From contig NZ_KI650981.1 in NCBI RefSeq assembly GCF_000506985.1, forward strand, positions 295,122 through 359,121: a DNA stretch of 64,000 bases. The letters are read 5' to 3'. Position 1 is the stretch's first letter. Each line of letters starts with the position of its first letter. Positions 39,001-46,766 of this stretch are shown in pieces. A program made the translations under genes and the position numbers. The stretch comes from Advenella kashmirensis W13003 (GTDB lineage Bacteria; Pseudomonadota; Gammaproteobacteria; Burkholderiales; Burkholderiaceae_B). The notes beneath the pieces are model-generated. The model had not been told where the DNA came from, did no database searches, and saw only the letters and a program-made list of their open reading frames with translations.

Positions 39001-39764
39001 GCAGTGAACGCGGCATAATAGCGATCATTGCCTGCTGAGCTGACGTTGACAACACCGTTGGCGGAACTGAACTCGATATGTGCATTATTCCGATATTGCT
39101 GCATGTGGCGAATATCGGGACCATGTGCGCCGGTTTTTCCGTCGGGAAGCGTCACCGGAAACGCGTAATTGCCAAAATTATATCCGTAGCTGTGATTGAT
39201 GAAATCAGCGCCCGAGTCGACGATGGTTTGTCCGAGCTTGGACAGCGATTCGCCTGCCTGCAGGTACGCGTCATACAGTTGCGTGAAATCGCCGGCCACG
39301 AAATCGGTGGCGCCGAAGGCCCCGCCATGCATGCCTTTACCGTCTTTTCTGGCGGCAATAATGCCAGCCACATGCATGCCGTGATAGGCTGGCTTTCCCG
39401 TGCCTGCATCAAATTTTGGTTTGGTAGCCAGAGGGAAACTGCCTACGGGGCTGAAGTTGATTCCGGCCAGTTCGGGATGCGCTACATACAGGGGATTGTC
39501 CAGTTGTCCCACCTTCACGTGCTGGCCCGTTGCACCTGAGGCGTAGGCCGCATCGAATTTGTGAAGATTCAGCCCCCAGTTTGCGAAAAACTCCGATGTC
39601 CTAAAGCCCTCCCGATCGCCGCGCGCTTTGGGCGTGAAAATCTGCGTGTTGCTCTTGCGCTCGCTGGCCGTTGCATCGTGAATCGGTGCAAAGGCTGAGC
39701 CACCGCATAGAAGCGCAACAAGCGTATGGACATGTAGCGCTTTGTACCGGAATAAACATTTCAT
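36042..39764 (-). CDS. Subtilisin-like (S8) serine protease autotransporter
   Basis: Type Va secreted protease of 1240 residues from ATG 39764, chosen because TTGGGAGACAAA precedes it and a signal peptide follows (hydrophobic HTLVALLCGGSAFA). The passenger carries the S8 triad: Asp89 (VGQLDNP), His128 (HGMHVAG) and Ser416 (GTSMAAP). A helical, charged segment follows (about residues 490-590). Then comes a passenger-associated repeat (GNNRYTGGTKIADGVLQFG), beta-helix-type sequence, and a C-terminal beta-barrel of about 280 residues ending SLGIRYTF with the required terminal Phe. The related Bordetella protein SphB1 processes surface adhesins; a similar role is inference only. It stands alone between a toxin-antitoxin module and purC. 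Confidence 0.93.
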   Translation of the reverse strand: MKCLFRYKALHVHTLVALLCGGSAFAPIHDATASERKSNTQIFTPKARGDREGFRTSEFFANWGLNLHKFDAAYASGATGQHVKVGQLDNPLYVAHPELAGINFSPVGSFPLATKPKFDAGTGKPAYHGMHVAGIIAARKDGKGMHGGAFGATDFVAGDFTQLYDAYLQAGESLSKLGQTIVDSGADFINHSYGYNFGNYAFPVTLPDGKTGAHGPDIRHMQQYRNNAHIEFSSANGVVNVSSAGNDRYYAAFTAAFNKYDARPRLFRGIGNATGINSIPYLNFRAQDLSDENWSRIEKGIVSAVILNGTNDINSYSNICGISKYWCIGTAGGMLAEPDKAYATALPSLPHSVDYYYPDASGQKYIYEQLTGNISSDKYRILSLAVTSKAPPGSPESVVMDPKNLQPVYRMAMGTSMAAPTLTAGLAVTKSRFPYLQNWQIRDIVLSTAQDLGAPGIDRVYGWGAMDLEAAMGGPRALFALRRDYLEKLEKYETEAADKYNPVVAQADYYATQAYELKLQMIENAKRADEAEKAGNKDEAARLLAVNKQLAPQEAAFRRQAYEHELTRIQPNNVADTPENAFEYINFVVDIPGKKSETCAADACVADAWTNDISGPGGLEKKGKGLLALAGNNRYTGGTKIADGVLQFGIGGTSGSVTGDIINNSSLVFARSDEWAYKDSISGSGDVSILGGGTFRLQGANTYSGLTHVYDGRFAVDGSAASRAIVYGGGIVSGNGRVGGLHVRRDGIVSPGNSIGTLTVAKSDAAGTGNAVFEPHSRLAIEIDGQGHHDVLKVENEAQIHGGLVDVGIASLSRPQLAQQLRQSTHKPYTILTAGAGVTGTFDHARLDMNLPFIAAGLRYSPQTVGLTLGRNNLAFYDVGQTHNQKQIGSGIESLTPGLPLYDALLTSASRQEAIDSLQQLSSVDIHASLKQVLISDTRFMREAVLGRVGNISVPTGGAGVDREPLAVASTNVWGKVLGSWQKHKGDGNAARLDRNTGGLIFGVDHLFNPNWRAGALVGLSNSSLKSDHASAKVDSYQLGAYAATEHDRLGLRVGATLAHHEITTRRAGYFDMISRNEADYSANSLQVYGELGYKFAANAVVIEPFVNSAYTHLRTSAFEEDGDASVASGKRQSANVVSNTLGARISNTIESGSGTEFRLSGMIGWNYNFGDIDPVASVKYQGGKTFDARGTPISRSAFVTELGVQAAFKKSLSGGLYYDGRFGKKVSDHALSLGIRYTF

Positions 39765-40182
39765 TTTGTCTCCCAATATTGTCAATAAGGTAAAGAAGAA
39801 TCGCTCAACAACATGCTTGCCGAGTAATGACAAAATTAATCAAAATGTAATGTTATGTAAATAAAGATAGAGGCGAAATGTTTTGCAAAAAGTCTGCGGG
39901 TTTATACCAAGGTGACATACCCGACCGGGATGAGCAATTTGTCAAAAACGGCAGGGTCGGGGTTCAGATGCCGAGCAGATATCTGGTTTTGTCAGCCGGA
40001 TACTCCGGGCCTGGTACTGGGGGGCTTGTCGACGATGCGTCGCACTCGGTGTTTTTGCCTTCATCCACGGCAGATGGCGGTAAAATATCGGATTATTCCC
40101 ATTTATGTTGCACGACCCCGCAAGGTGGCCTTTTTTATTCGGTCATGCGGGGCGTGATATTTTCCCTTGCAAAGGATTCCCG
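39765..40182. other. Intergenic region between the autotransporter and purC
   Basis: This 418-bp gap separates divergent genes. The first 130 bp are AT-rich and should hold the autotransporter promoter. The purC side holds GTAAAATATCGG at 40080-40091, similar to the elements before tkt and fba. An open frame of 102 codons spans most of the rest but has no supporting feature, so I do not call a gene. Confidence 0.5.
40080..40091 (+). promoter_or_regulatory. Candidate -10 element of the purC promoter
   Basis: GTAAAATATCGG, about 95 bp before purC. TTGCCT at 40055-40060 could be a -35 but the 20-bp spacer is long. Confidence 0.3.
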
Positions 40183-41064
40183 GTGACATCTGCGCTTCTT
40201 CAATCTGATATTCAGTCTTTGCCCCTGCTGGCACGCGGCAAAGTCCGTGACATGTACGCCGTGGGCGACGACAAACTGCTGATTGTGGCCACCGACCGTA
40301 TTTCTGCGTTCGACGTCATTCTGGATGATCCCATTCCAGGCAAGGGCCAGGTCCTGACCGAACTGACCGAGTTCTGGCTAAAGAAACTTGGCCATCTGAT
40401 TCCTACGCATGTGACCGGCATCGCGCCTGAAGAGGTCGTAGAACCGTCTGAAGCTGATCAGGTTCGCGGACGCGCCATGGTTGTCAAGCGGCTCAAACCC
40501 GTGCTGGTCGAAGCGGTTGCGCGCGGTTACCTTATCGGATCCGGCTGGAACGACTACCAGAAAACCGGCGCAATATGCGGCGTGACTTTGCCAGCTGGCT
40601 TGGTCCAGGCGCAGAAACTGGCCTCACCCATTTTTACACCGGCGGCCAAGGCAGAAATGGGTTCACACGACGAGAACGTGGATTTCGATCATGTCGTGCG
40701 TGAAGTAGGGCAGGACGTGGCGGGGCAGATTCGCAATATTACGCTGCGTTTGTACACAGAGGCTGCAGACTATGCCGCTTCAAAAGGCATTCTGATTGCG
40801 GACACCAAATTCGAATTCGGCCTGGATGAAAACGGCGTCCTGCATTTGATGGATGAAGTGCTGACCCCTGATTCCTCCCGCTTCTGGCCGGCCGACTCAT
40901 ACCAGACCGGTATCAGTCCACCGTCGTTCGACAAGCAGTTTGTCCGCGACTGGCTGGAAACACAGCCTTGGGACAAAACGGCGCCCGCGCCGCGACTGCC
41001 CCAGGACGTATTGCAGAAAACAGCCGACAAATATCGTGAGGCGGCTACCCGCCTGATCGGGTAA
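40183..41064 (+). CDS. purC: Phosphoribosylaminoimidazole-succinocarboxamide synthase
   Basis: Purine-pathway enzyme joining CAIR and aspartate (SAICAR synthase). From the GTG at 40183, preceded by AAAGGA, it is 293 residues, the long form typical of betaproteobacteria. Motifs are [48 protein letters not shown] and [14 protein letters not shown]. An upstream extension of the frame has no support. purE follows 10 bp downstream. Confidence 0.96.
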   Translation: MTSALLQSDIQSLPLLARGKVRDMYAVGDDKLLIVATDRISAFDVILDDPIPGKGQVLTELTEFWLKKLGHLIPTHVTGIAPEEVVEPSEADQVRGRAMVVKRLKPVLVEAVARGYLIGSGWNDYQKTGAICGVTLPAGLVQAQKLASPIFTPAAKAEMGSHDENVDFDHVVREVGQDVAGQIRNITLRLYTEAADYAASKGILIADTKFEFGLDENGVLHLMDEVLTPDSSRFWPADSYQTGISPPSFDKQFVRDWLETQPWDKTAPAPRLPQDVLQKTADKYREAATRLIG

Positions 41065-41074
41065 GCGGGGCGTC

Positions 41075-41623
41075 ATGAATCAGACTGAAAAGCAAAGTAG
41101 CGCTGCCGACAAGACACCGCATTCGGGCCAGCCTGTCGTCGGCGTCATCATGGGTTCGTCCAGCGATTGGGACGTCATGAAAAACGCCACCGACATGCTC
41201 GAACAGTTCGGCGTGCCCTATAAGGCTCAGGTTATTTCAGCCCATCGCATGCCGCAAGACATGGCTGAATATGGCGCGGCGGCTTACGACAGCGGTCTGC
41301 GCGCCATTATTGCAGGCGCGGGCGGTGCCGCGCATCTGCCCGGTATGATGGCTGCGCTCACCGAAGTGCCTGTTTTTGGCGTGCCGGTTCCTTCGCGGTA
41401 TCTGCGCGGCGAAGATTCCCTGTTGTCGATTGTACAGATGCCCAAGGGCATCCCTGTCGCCACCTTCGCCATCGGCGAAGCAGGGGCAGCCAATGCCGCA
41501 CTGCACGTGATTGCCATGTTGTCCATGACGAATGCAACACTGCGCGAACAGTTGCGGGCCTTCCGGGAAAAACAGACCAATACTGCCCGGGCCATGACCT
41601 TGCCGCCCGCTCCCAAGAATTGA
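41075..41623 (+). CDS. purE: N5-carboxyaminoimidazole ribonucleotide mutase
   Basis: Class I PurE, 182 residues, converting N5-CAIR to CAIR. VVGVIMGSSSDWDVMKNA, the catalytic histidine region VISAHRMPQ, AGAGGAAHLPGMMAA and LLSIVQMPKGIPVATFAIG are all intact. A polar 20-residue N-terminal extension precedes the core. It lies between purC and purK with short gaps, so purCEK form one operon. Confidence 0.97.
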   Translation: MNQTEKQSSAADKTPHSGQPVVGVIMGSSSDWDVMKNATDMLEQFGVPYKAQVISAHRMPQDMAEYGAAAYDSGLRAIIAGAGGAAHLPGMMAALTEVPVFGVPVPSRYLRGEDSLLSIVQMPKGIPVATFAIGEAGAANAALHVIAMLSMTNATLREQLRAFREKQTNTARAMTLPPAPKN

Positions 41624-41636
41624 AAGAGACGTATTC

Positions 41637-42824
41637 ATGCACACACCGATAGCACTTTCCGACCGTATTCATCCTGGCGAATGGCTGGGCATGCTGGGCG
41701 GCGGCCAGTTGGGTCGCATGTTCTGTCACGAAGCCCAGAAACTCGGGTACAAGGTGGTGGTACTGGATCCGTCGGGCAACAGTCCTGCCGGCATGGTCGC
41801 CGAACGACACCTGTCGGCGGCCTATGATGACATCGTCGCACTCAAAGAGCTGGCTGCGATGACGCCGGCGGTGACGACCGAATTTGAAAACGTACCCGCC
41901 AGTAGCCTGAAGCAACTTTCGGCACGGTGCCGCGTAACGCCAGGCGCCGCCGCAGTGGCCGTGGTGCAGGACCGGATTGCAGAAAAAGCCTTTATCAGTG
42001 CCCAGGACATTCCCGTGGCGCCGTACTGCGAGGTGCGCGCCGACGAAGATCTCACACAGGCACCGGATGAACTGTTTCCCGGCATCCTGAAAGTGGCGCG
42101 TCTGGGCTACGATGGTAAGGGCCAGCAACGGGTTTCCTCTCGCGAGGAAGCCATCGAAGCGTTCCGGGTGTTTGGCCAGATTCCCTGTGTTCTGGAAGCC
42201 ATGCTGCCGCTTGAACGTGAAATTTCAGTTGTGATGGCGCGTGGTATTAACGGTGAAACCGCAATTTTCCCCATCGGTATTAATACCCATGAAGAAGGGA
42301 TTCTGGCCAGTACGGTCGTTGCGCCTGGTCTGGTCAAGGACGACCTGGCCACGCAGGCTCGTCATGCGGCCGTTCGCATTGCTGAAGGTCTCAATTATCA
42401 AGGGGTGCTTTGCGTCGAATTTTTCGTGCTGTCCGATGGCAGCCTGATTGCAAATGAAATTGCACCGCGTCCCCATAACAGTGGTCATTACACGATGGAT
42501 GCCTGCGTCACCAGCCAGTTTGAACAGCAGGTACGCGTTATGACCGGTATGCCCCTGGGGTCGACCGATCTGCTCACGCCGGTCGTTATGCTCAATATTC
42601 TTGGGGATTGCTGGTTCAACGGTAATGCGAGCCATCCCAGGGAGCCGCAATGGCATGAGATTCTTGCCATACCAGGGGTGTCCCTGCATTTGTACGGCAA
42701 AGACGAGCCGCGTCCTGGCCGAAAAGTCGGGCATATCAATGTTGTGGGCACCACCATTGAGCTTGCGAAAGAGCGCGCGCGCGATGTCATTCGAAAATTG
42801 GGCATTCGCACTTATCTGCCGTAA
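41637..42824 (+). CDS. purK: N5-carboxyaminoimidazole ribonucleotide synthase
   Basis: ATP-grasp enzyme making N5-CAIR from AIR, bicarbonate and ATP; 395 residues. GMLGGGQLGRMFCHEAQKLGY starts the pre-ATP-grasp domain. TEFENVP, KVARLGYDGKGQ and the metal-binding FFVLSDGSLIANEIAPRPHNSGH follow. It uses the ATG at 41637, 13 bp after purE, and supplies the substrate of PurE. Confidence 0.97.
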   Translation: MHTPIALSDRIHPGEWLGMLGGGQLGRMFCHEAQKLGYKVVVLDPSGNSPAGMVAERHLSAAYDDIVALKELAAMTPAVTTEFENVPASSLKQLSARCRVTPGAAAVAVVQDRIAEKAFISAQDIPVAPYCEVRADEDLTQAPDELFPGILKVARLGYDGKGQQRVSSREEAIEAFRVFGQIPCVLEAMLPLEREISVVMARGINGETAIFPIGINTHEEGILASTVVAPGLVKDDLATQARHAAVRIAEGLNYQGVLCVEFFVLSDGSLIANEIAPRPHNSGHYTMDACVTSQFEQQVRVMTGMPLGSTDLLTPVVMLNILGDCWFNGNASHPREPQWHEILAIPGVSLHLYGKDEPRPGRKVGHINVVGTTIELAKERARDVIRKLGIRTYLP

Positions 42825-42908
42825 CGCTTTAGCACGTATTTTTTACAACCGGGGCTGCTCGTGCCACAAGCCTATTACAGCCCCGACCCAGCCTGACAGA
42901 CCCTCTCC

Positions 42909-43919
42909 ATGACCGCTACGACTACTGCTATTGAACATGCAGCCCGCATCCTGAACGAAGGCGGGCTGGTGGCGTTGCCCACCGAAACGGTTTATGGGCT
43001 GGGCGCAGACGCCGAAAGCGCACAGGCCGTGGCTAAAATCTATGCGGCCAAGCAGCGGCCGGCAAATCATCCTCTAATCGTACATGTGGCTCCCGAAGCG
43101 GACTTATCCTATTGGACCCGGGATATTCCGCAAGAGGCACGCAAGCTGATAGAGGCCTTCTGGCCCGGCCCATTGACGCTGATTCTGCCTAAAAATCCGG
43201 CCATCGATGACGCTGTCACCGGCGGTCAGGATAGTATCGGGCTGCGTTGCCCCTCCCACCCGGTTGCGATGGCCTTGATTCGCGCCTTTGCCCGCCTGCG
43301 CGAGTCCGGACAGGCGGGAATCGCCGCACCGTCTGCAAACCGATTCGGTCATGTTTCACCCACCCGGGCCCAGCATGTCCGGGACGAATTCCCGCAGGAG
43401 TGTGCCAATGGCATGCCGGTGCTGGAAGGCGGCGATACAGAAATCGGCATCGAATCGACCATCGTCGATGTGTCGCGAATTGCCCAGGGTGTACCCGTTG
43501 TGTTGCTACGGCCCGGCCATATCTCGGCGACGCAGCTGGAGCAGGTGCTGGGATACCCGCCGGCCCGGCCCGACGGCGCCGTCCCGCGCGCGTCCGGTAC
43601 GCTAAAAGCACACTATGCGCCGCAAACGCGTCTTAGCCTGTTCGATGCCAGCGACCTTAAAGGGCTGCTGGCGAGCCGTCCGCAGCAGGAGCGGTGGGCC
43701 GTCTATGCTTTTGAGGCCCAGCCGAATGGGCTGCCGGCGCAAATTCAATGGCATCAGGTCCCGTCCGATCCGGTCCGCTACGCTCACGATCTGTACGCAC
43801 TGCTACGCGACGCGGATCAGCAGCATTTTGATCATCTGCTGATCCAGCGCCTGCCGGGCGATGTCGCCTGGGACGCGATCAGCGACCGCCTGCAGCGCGC
43901 AGCTGCTGCGTTTGAATAA
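42909..43919 (+). CDS. L-threonylcarbamoyladenylate synthase (Sua5 type)
   Basis: Makes the TC-AMP intermediate for t6A37 tRNA modification. It has 336 residues, so it is the two-domain Sua5 form: a YrdC domain (GGLVALPTETVYGLGADA, AKQRPANHPLIVHV, IAAPSANRFGHVSPT) plus a C-terminal Sua5 domain (about residues 225-330) joined by a linker with GTLKAHYAPQT. ATG 42909 lies 84 bp after purK. It is the last core gene before the low-GC cassette. Confidence 0.95.
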   Translation: MTATTTAIEHAARILNEGGLVALPTETVYGLGADAESAQAVAKIYAAKQRPANHPLIVHVAPEADLSYWTRDIPQEARKLIEAFWPGPLTLILPKNPAIDDAVTGGQDSIGLRCPSHPVAMALIRAFARLRESGQAGIAAPSANRFGHVSPTRAQHVRDEFPQECANGMPVLEGGDTEIGIESTIVDVSRIAQGVPVVLLRPGHISATQLEQVLGYPPARPDGAVPRASGTLKAHYAPQTRLSLFDASDLKGLLASRPQQERWAVYAFEAQPNGLPAQIQWHQVPSDPVRYAHDLYALLRDADQQHFDHLLIQRLPGDVAWDAISDRLQRAAAAFE

Positions 43920-43945
43920 AAAAAATGCCCTCAATTTCCTCTTGC

Positions 43946-44001
43946 TAACCACAATTTGCAAATGTCTCAATTGTGGGTAACATAGTGTAAGTTAGTGGTT
44001 A
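43946..44001. promoter_or_regulatory. Triple half-site operator upstream of the two-gene cassette
   Basis: TAACCAC (43946-43952) and GTGGTTA (43995-44001) are perfect inverse copies. Between them, CCACAATT (43949-43956) and AATTGTGG (43969-43976) form a second perfect inverted repeat that shares the first half-site, with GTGGGTAA as the middle copy. The array ends 25 bp before the start codon at 44027, so it should overlap the promoter. Confidence 0.55.
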
Positions 44002-44026
44002 ATAAAGTGCGTCGCGTAGGTGAAAC

Positions 44027-44530
44027 ATGCTCACAGAAGATGAATTAGATTTGTTGCGGTCAGTAGAAAAGAGGGTAACTAACCCACGTGCCCGAACGAC
44101 GACCAAAGCGAGACATGAGCAATTGAATTACGATTTGGTTTCAGTTGATAGAAAGTATAGATTTCGGTTATTTACCCGACAAAGTCTTGTTATCAACGAT
44201 GGATTTTCCTGTGGCATACAACTTATTCGCAACAACGCGTCGATTATGCTCGCCAGATATAACGGAGCTGACCACGCTCATGTCAACTCACTGGACGGAA
44301 CGAAATTTGCCCCGCATTGTCATATTCACATTGCAACTCCTGAATATATTGAGGCCGGCCGACGACCAGAGGGCTATGCTGAAATAACAACGCGGTATAC
44401 CGATTTAAACGGCGCATTTAATTGTTTGATAACGGATTGGAATATAACTGGACTAAAATCAAGACGAGTCTCAGCTCTAGAAGATCTTATCGTTGAATCC
44501 AATTTGTCATTATTTGATAGTCAAAAATGA
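44027..44530 (+). CDS. Hypothetical protein, His-rich (possibly DUF6978-like), gene 1 of the cassette
   Basis: A 167-residue protein with AGGTG ahead of ATG 44027. The N-terminus is charged and helical (LTEDELDLLRSVEKRV). The rest looks like an alpha-beta fold with a striking conserved-looking core: IMLARYNGADHAHVN, then FAPHCHIHIATPEYIEAG, rich in His and acidic residues as in a metal or nucleic-acid enzyme site. From memory this resembles proteins labelled DUF6978; I cannot verify that. It has no signal peptide or membrane helix. GC is clearly lower than in Sua5 and purK. Its stop overlaps the start of the next gene (ATGA). Confidence 0.7.
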   Translation: MLTEDELDLLRSVEKRVTNPRARTTTKARHEQLNYDLVSVDRKYRFRLFTRQSLVINDGFSCGIQLIRNNASIMLARYNGADHAHVNSLDGTKFAPHCHIHIATPEYIEAGRRPEGYAEITTRYTDLNGAFNCLITDWNITGLKSRRVSALEDLIVESNLSLFDSQK

Positions 44531-45291
44531 ATCTATTGAAGGAACAACTTTGCACGGCAATGTGCGCTGATATTTCACTGACAGAAGTTGGTGATGGGAG
44601 TTATTTCGTCTCAACGCCATTCACTTTTTCCGATGGCGATAATTATGCTATCTACTTAAATCGCCTGGCATCTGGCGGATGGCGCATAACAGACCACGGC
44701 TTAACAATGATGCATCTAAGCTATGATCTGGACATAGACAAACTGAAAGACGGAACACGAGCTAAGATATTCGAACAGATACTGGGCGAGCATGGACTTG
44801 AAACGGATGATGGAGAACTGTTTATTGAGGTGCCTGCGGATGCTCTGTCAAATGGAATATTCACTTTCGGACAAGGCATAACACGAATTCACGATTTGTC
44901 TTTACTGAGTCGGATCAACGTTGAAAGTACGTTTTACGATGATTTAAAGGAGAAACTCCTGGAGATTTGCGGAGACGGATTGGAGATTAACTACTCTGTC
45001 CCAGGTCTCGCAGACCACAAGTTGTATCCGATAGATTTTGCAATCAGTTCGAAAAAGCCCCTTTTCATTTTCGGTGTGTCAAATCGAGAGAAAGCACGAT
45101 TAGCGACCATTATTTTGCAGTATCTTCAAAAGAATCATGTCGTTTTTCGGAGTCTGATCGTCTATCAGGATATGTGGGCGATTCCTCGATCGGATTTGTC
45201 TCGCCTTACGGCGGCAGCAAACGATCAGATACCCTCTTTAGATAATGTGGATGATCTGGAGAGAAAAATAGTCGACGCAACAGCGGCTTAA
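44527..45291 (+). CDS. DUF1828/DUF1829-domain protein, gene 2 of the cassette
   Basis: A 254-residue protein. The N-terminal part, with FSTPFTFSDGDNYAIYL-like sequence (here FVSTPFTFSDGDNYAIYLNR) and GGWRITDHGLTMMHLSY, matches my memory of DUF1828. The C-terminal part, from about residue 150, with LYPIDFAISSKKPLFIFGVSN, matches DUF1829. Neither domain has a proven function that I know. The first half could bind a ligand or nucleic acid and the second has a nuclease-like alternation of strands and helices (PIDFAI ... PLFIFG), which is inference. It overlaps gene 1 by 4 bp and shares its low GC. Confidence 0.7.
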   Translation: MNLLKEQLCTAMCADISLTEVGDGSYFVSTPFTFSDGDNYAIYLNRLASGGWRITDHGLTMMHLSYDLDIDKLKDGTRAKIFEQILGEHGLETDDGELFIEVPADALSNGIFTFGQGITRIHDLSLLSRINVESTFYDDLKEKLLEICGDGLEINYSVPGLADHKLYPIDFAISSKKPLFIFGVSNREKARLATIILQYLQKNHVVFRSLIVYQDMWAIPRSDLSRLTAAANDQIPSLDNVDDLERKIVDATAA

Positions 45292-45414
45292 GTCACTTGA
45301 AACGTTTGAATAATCTGTTTTCCCGCCCGTTTTCTTGATCCGATAGCCTGCTTGGCTTTACCCGCCGAGCCAAACCGGATTATGATGGCTCTATTGGAAC
45401 CTCCGGAACATTCT

Positions 45415-46611
45415 ATGTTAGAAATCAAGAACCTGCAGGAAATGGTGGACGTACGCAGGGATATCCACGCTCATCCCGAATTGGCCTATGAAGAGAACAG
45501 AACGGCGCAGGTAATCTGTCGCAAGCTGACGCAGTGGGGCATTCCCTTTGAGACGGGTATCGGCAGGACCGGTGTAGTCGCCACCATCAAGGCAGGCACT
45601 TCCGACAAGGCGATCGCTCTGCGTGCCGATATGGACGCGCTGCCCATGCAGGAAGAAAACCGGTTCGCCCATCGCTCTACCCACGACGGCAAAATGCACG
45701 GCTGCGGCCACGATGGTCACACCACCATGCTATTGACCGCTGCGTATTATCTGAATGAAACCCGTCAGTTTGATGGTACCGTGCATTTGATCTTCCAGCC
45801 GGCAGAAGAGGGCGCTGCAGGCGCCAAGGCCATGCTTGACGATGGCCTGCTTGAACGTTTTCCGTTCGAAGCCGTTTTTGGCATGCACAATTGGCCAGGC
45901 CTGCCCGAAGGCGCATTCGGTTACCGTAGCGGGCCTTTAATGGCTTCAAGTAATGTGTTCAGGATCACGGTGACAGGAAAAGGCGGTCATGCAGCTGCGC
46001 CGGCCGATTGTGCCGATCCGGTGCCTGCCATTGCACAGATTGCGGTGGCGTTGCAAACCGTCGTCTCGCGTTCGGTCCGTCCGATTGATCCTGCCGTGCT
46101 CTCCATCACGCAAATTCATACCGGTTCTGCAAACAACGTGATTCCCGATAGCGGCTGGCTGGCAGGCGCAGTGCGCTGTTTTTCCGAAGAGGTCATTGAC
46201 CTGATGGAAAAGCGTATGCGTGAACTGGCCACCCAGATTGCGAACAGTTTTGGCTGTACATGCGAAATTGATTTTGACCGCAAATATCCTCCGCTGGTCA
46301 ACACGCCGGATGAGACCGACTTCTGCCGACAAGTCATGGAGTCGTTGTATGGTGACGATAAGCGTGACGAAATGGTTCGGGAGCATGTGCAGGTCATGCC
46401 ATCCGAAGATTTTTCCTTTTTCCTGCGCGAGCGGCCAGGCAGTTATGTCTTTCTGGGCAACGGCGATGGCAATCATCGTGAGCCGGATCATGGTCTGGGG
46501 CCCTGCATGCTGCACAACCCCAGCTACGATTTCAATGACAGCCTGATTCCTGTGGGGGCAAGCTACTGGATCCGGCTGACTGAAAGGTATCTGGCGGCCA
46601 AAGCAAGCTAA
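45415..46611 (+). CDS. M20-family amidohydrolase (hippurate hydrolase/HipO-like)
   Basis: Cytoplasmic metallo-aminoacylase of 398 residues from ATG 45415; in-frame ATGs at 45352, 45382 and 45385 would add 10-21 atypical residues. The N-terminal DIHAHPELAYEENRTA, the metal ligands MHGCGHDGHTT and QPAEEGAAGAKAM, and HNWPGLPEGAFGYRSGPLMASSN are typical of the AmhX/HipO/carboxypeptidase-Ss1 group. The dimerisation domain includes GKGGHAAAP. It removes acyl groups from N-acylated amino acids; the substrate is unknown. Confidence 0.93.
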   Translation: MLEIKNLQEMVDVRRDIHAHPELAYEENRTAQVICRKLTQWGIPFETGIGRTGVVATIKAGTSDKAIALRADMDALPMQEENRFAHRSTHDGKMHGCGHDGHTTMLLTAAYYLNETRQFDGTVHLIFQPAEEGAAGAKAMLDDGLLERFPFEAVFGMHNWPGLPEGAFGYRSGPLMASSNVFRITVTGKGGHAAAPADCADPVPAIAQIAVALQTVVSRSVRPIDPAVLSITQIHTGSANNVIPDSGWLAGAVRCFSEEVIDLMEKRMRELATQIANSFGCTCEIDFDRKYPPLVNTPDETDFCRQVMESLYGDDKRDEMVREHVQVMPSEDFSFFLRERPGSYVFLGNGDGNHREPDHGLGPCMLHNPSYDFNDSLIPVGASYWIRLTERYLAAKAS

Positions 46612-46630
46612 CCGCACACCTCTAATCATT

Positions 46631-46651
46631 CCCGGTACCGATGCGACCGGG
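46631..46651. terminator. Hairpin between converging M20 and P1 peptidase genes
   Basis: CCCGGT (46631-46636) and ACCGGG (46646-46651) pair around a 9-nt loop. A second hairpin, ATGCGAT/ATCGCAT (46704-46727), follows. Neither has a U tract, so terminator function is tentative. Confidence 0.35.
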
Positions 46652-46766
46652 GAAGACGGCCCGCGTCGACCCCCAAACGCACTAAGGGCAGTTAACTACA
46701 AAGATGCGATGACGGTAACGATCGCATATTGATGTGTGAGACTTCCCCTTGTCTGCAAGCCGGATT

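Noticed and set aside
39878-40186. 102-codon frame in the gap before purC
   Set aside because: No ribosome-binding site, no family similarity, and it overlaps the likely purC promoter.
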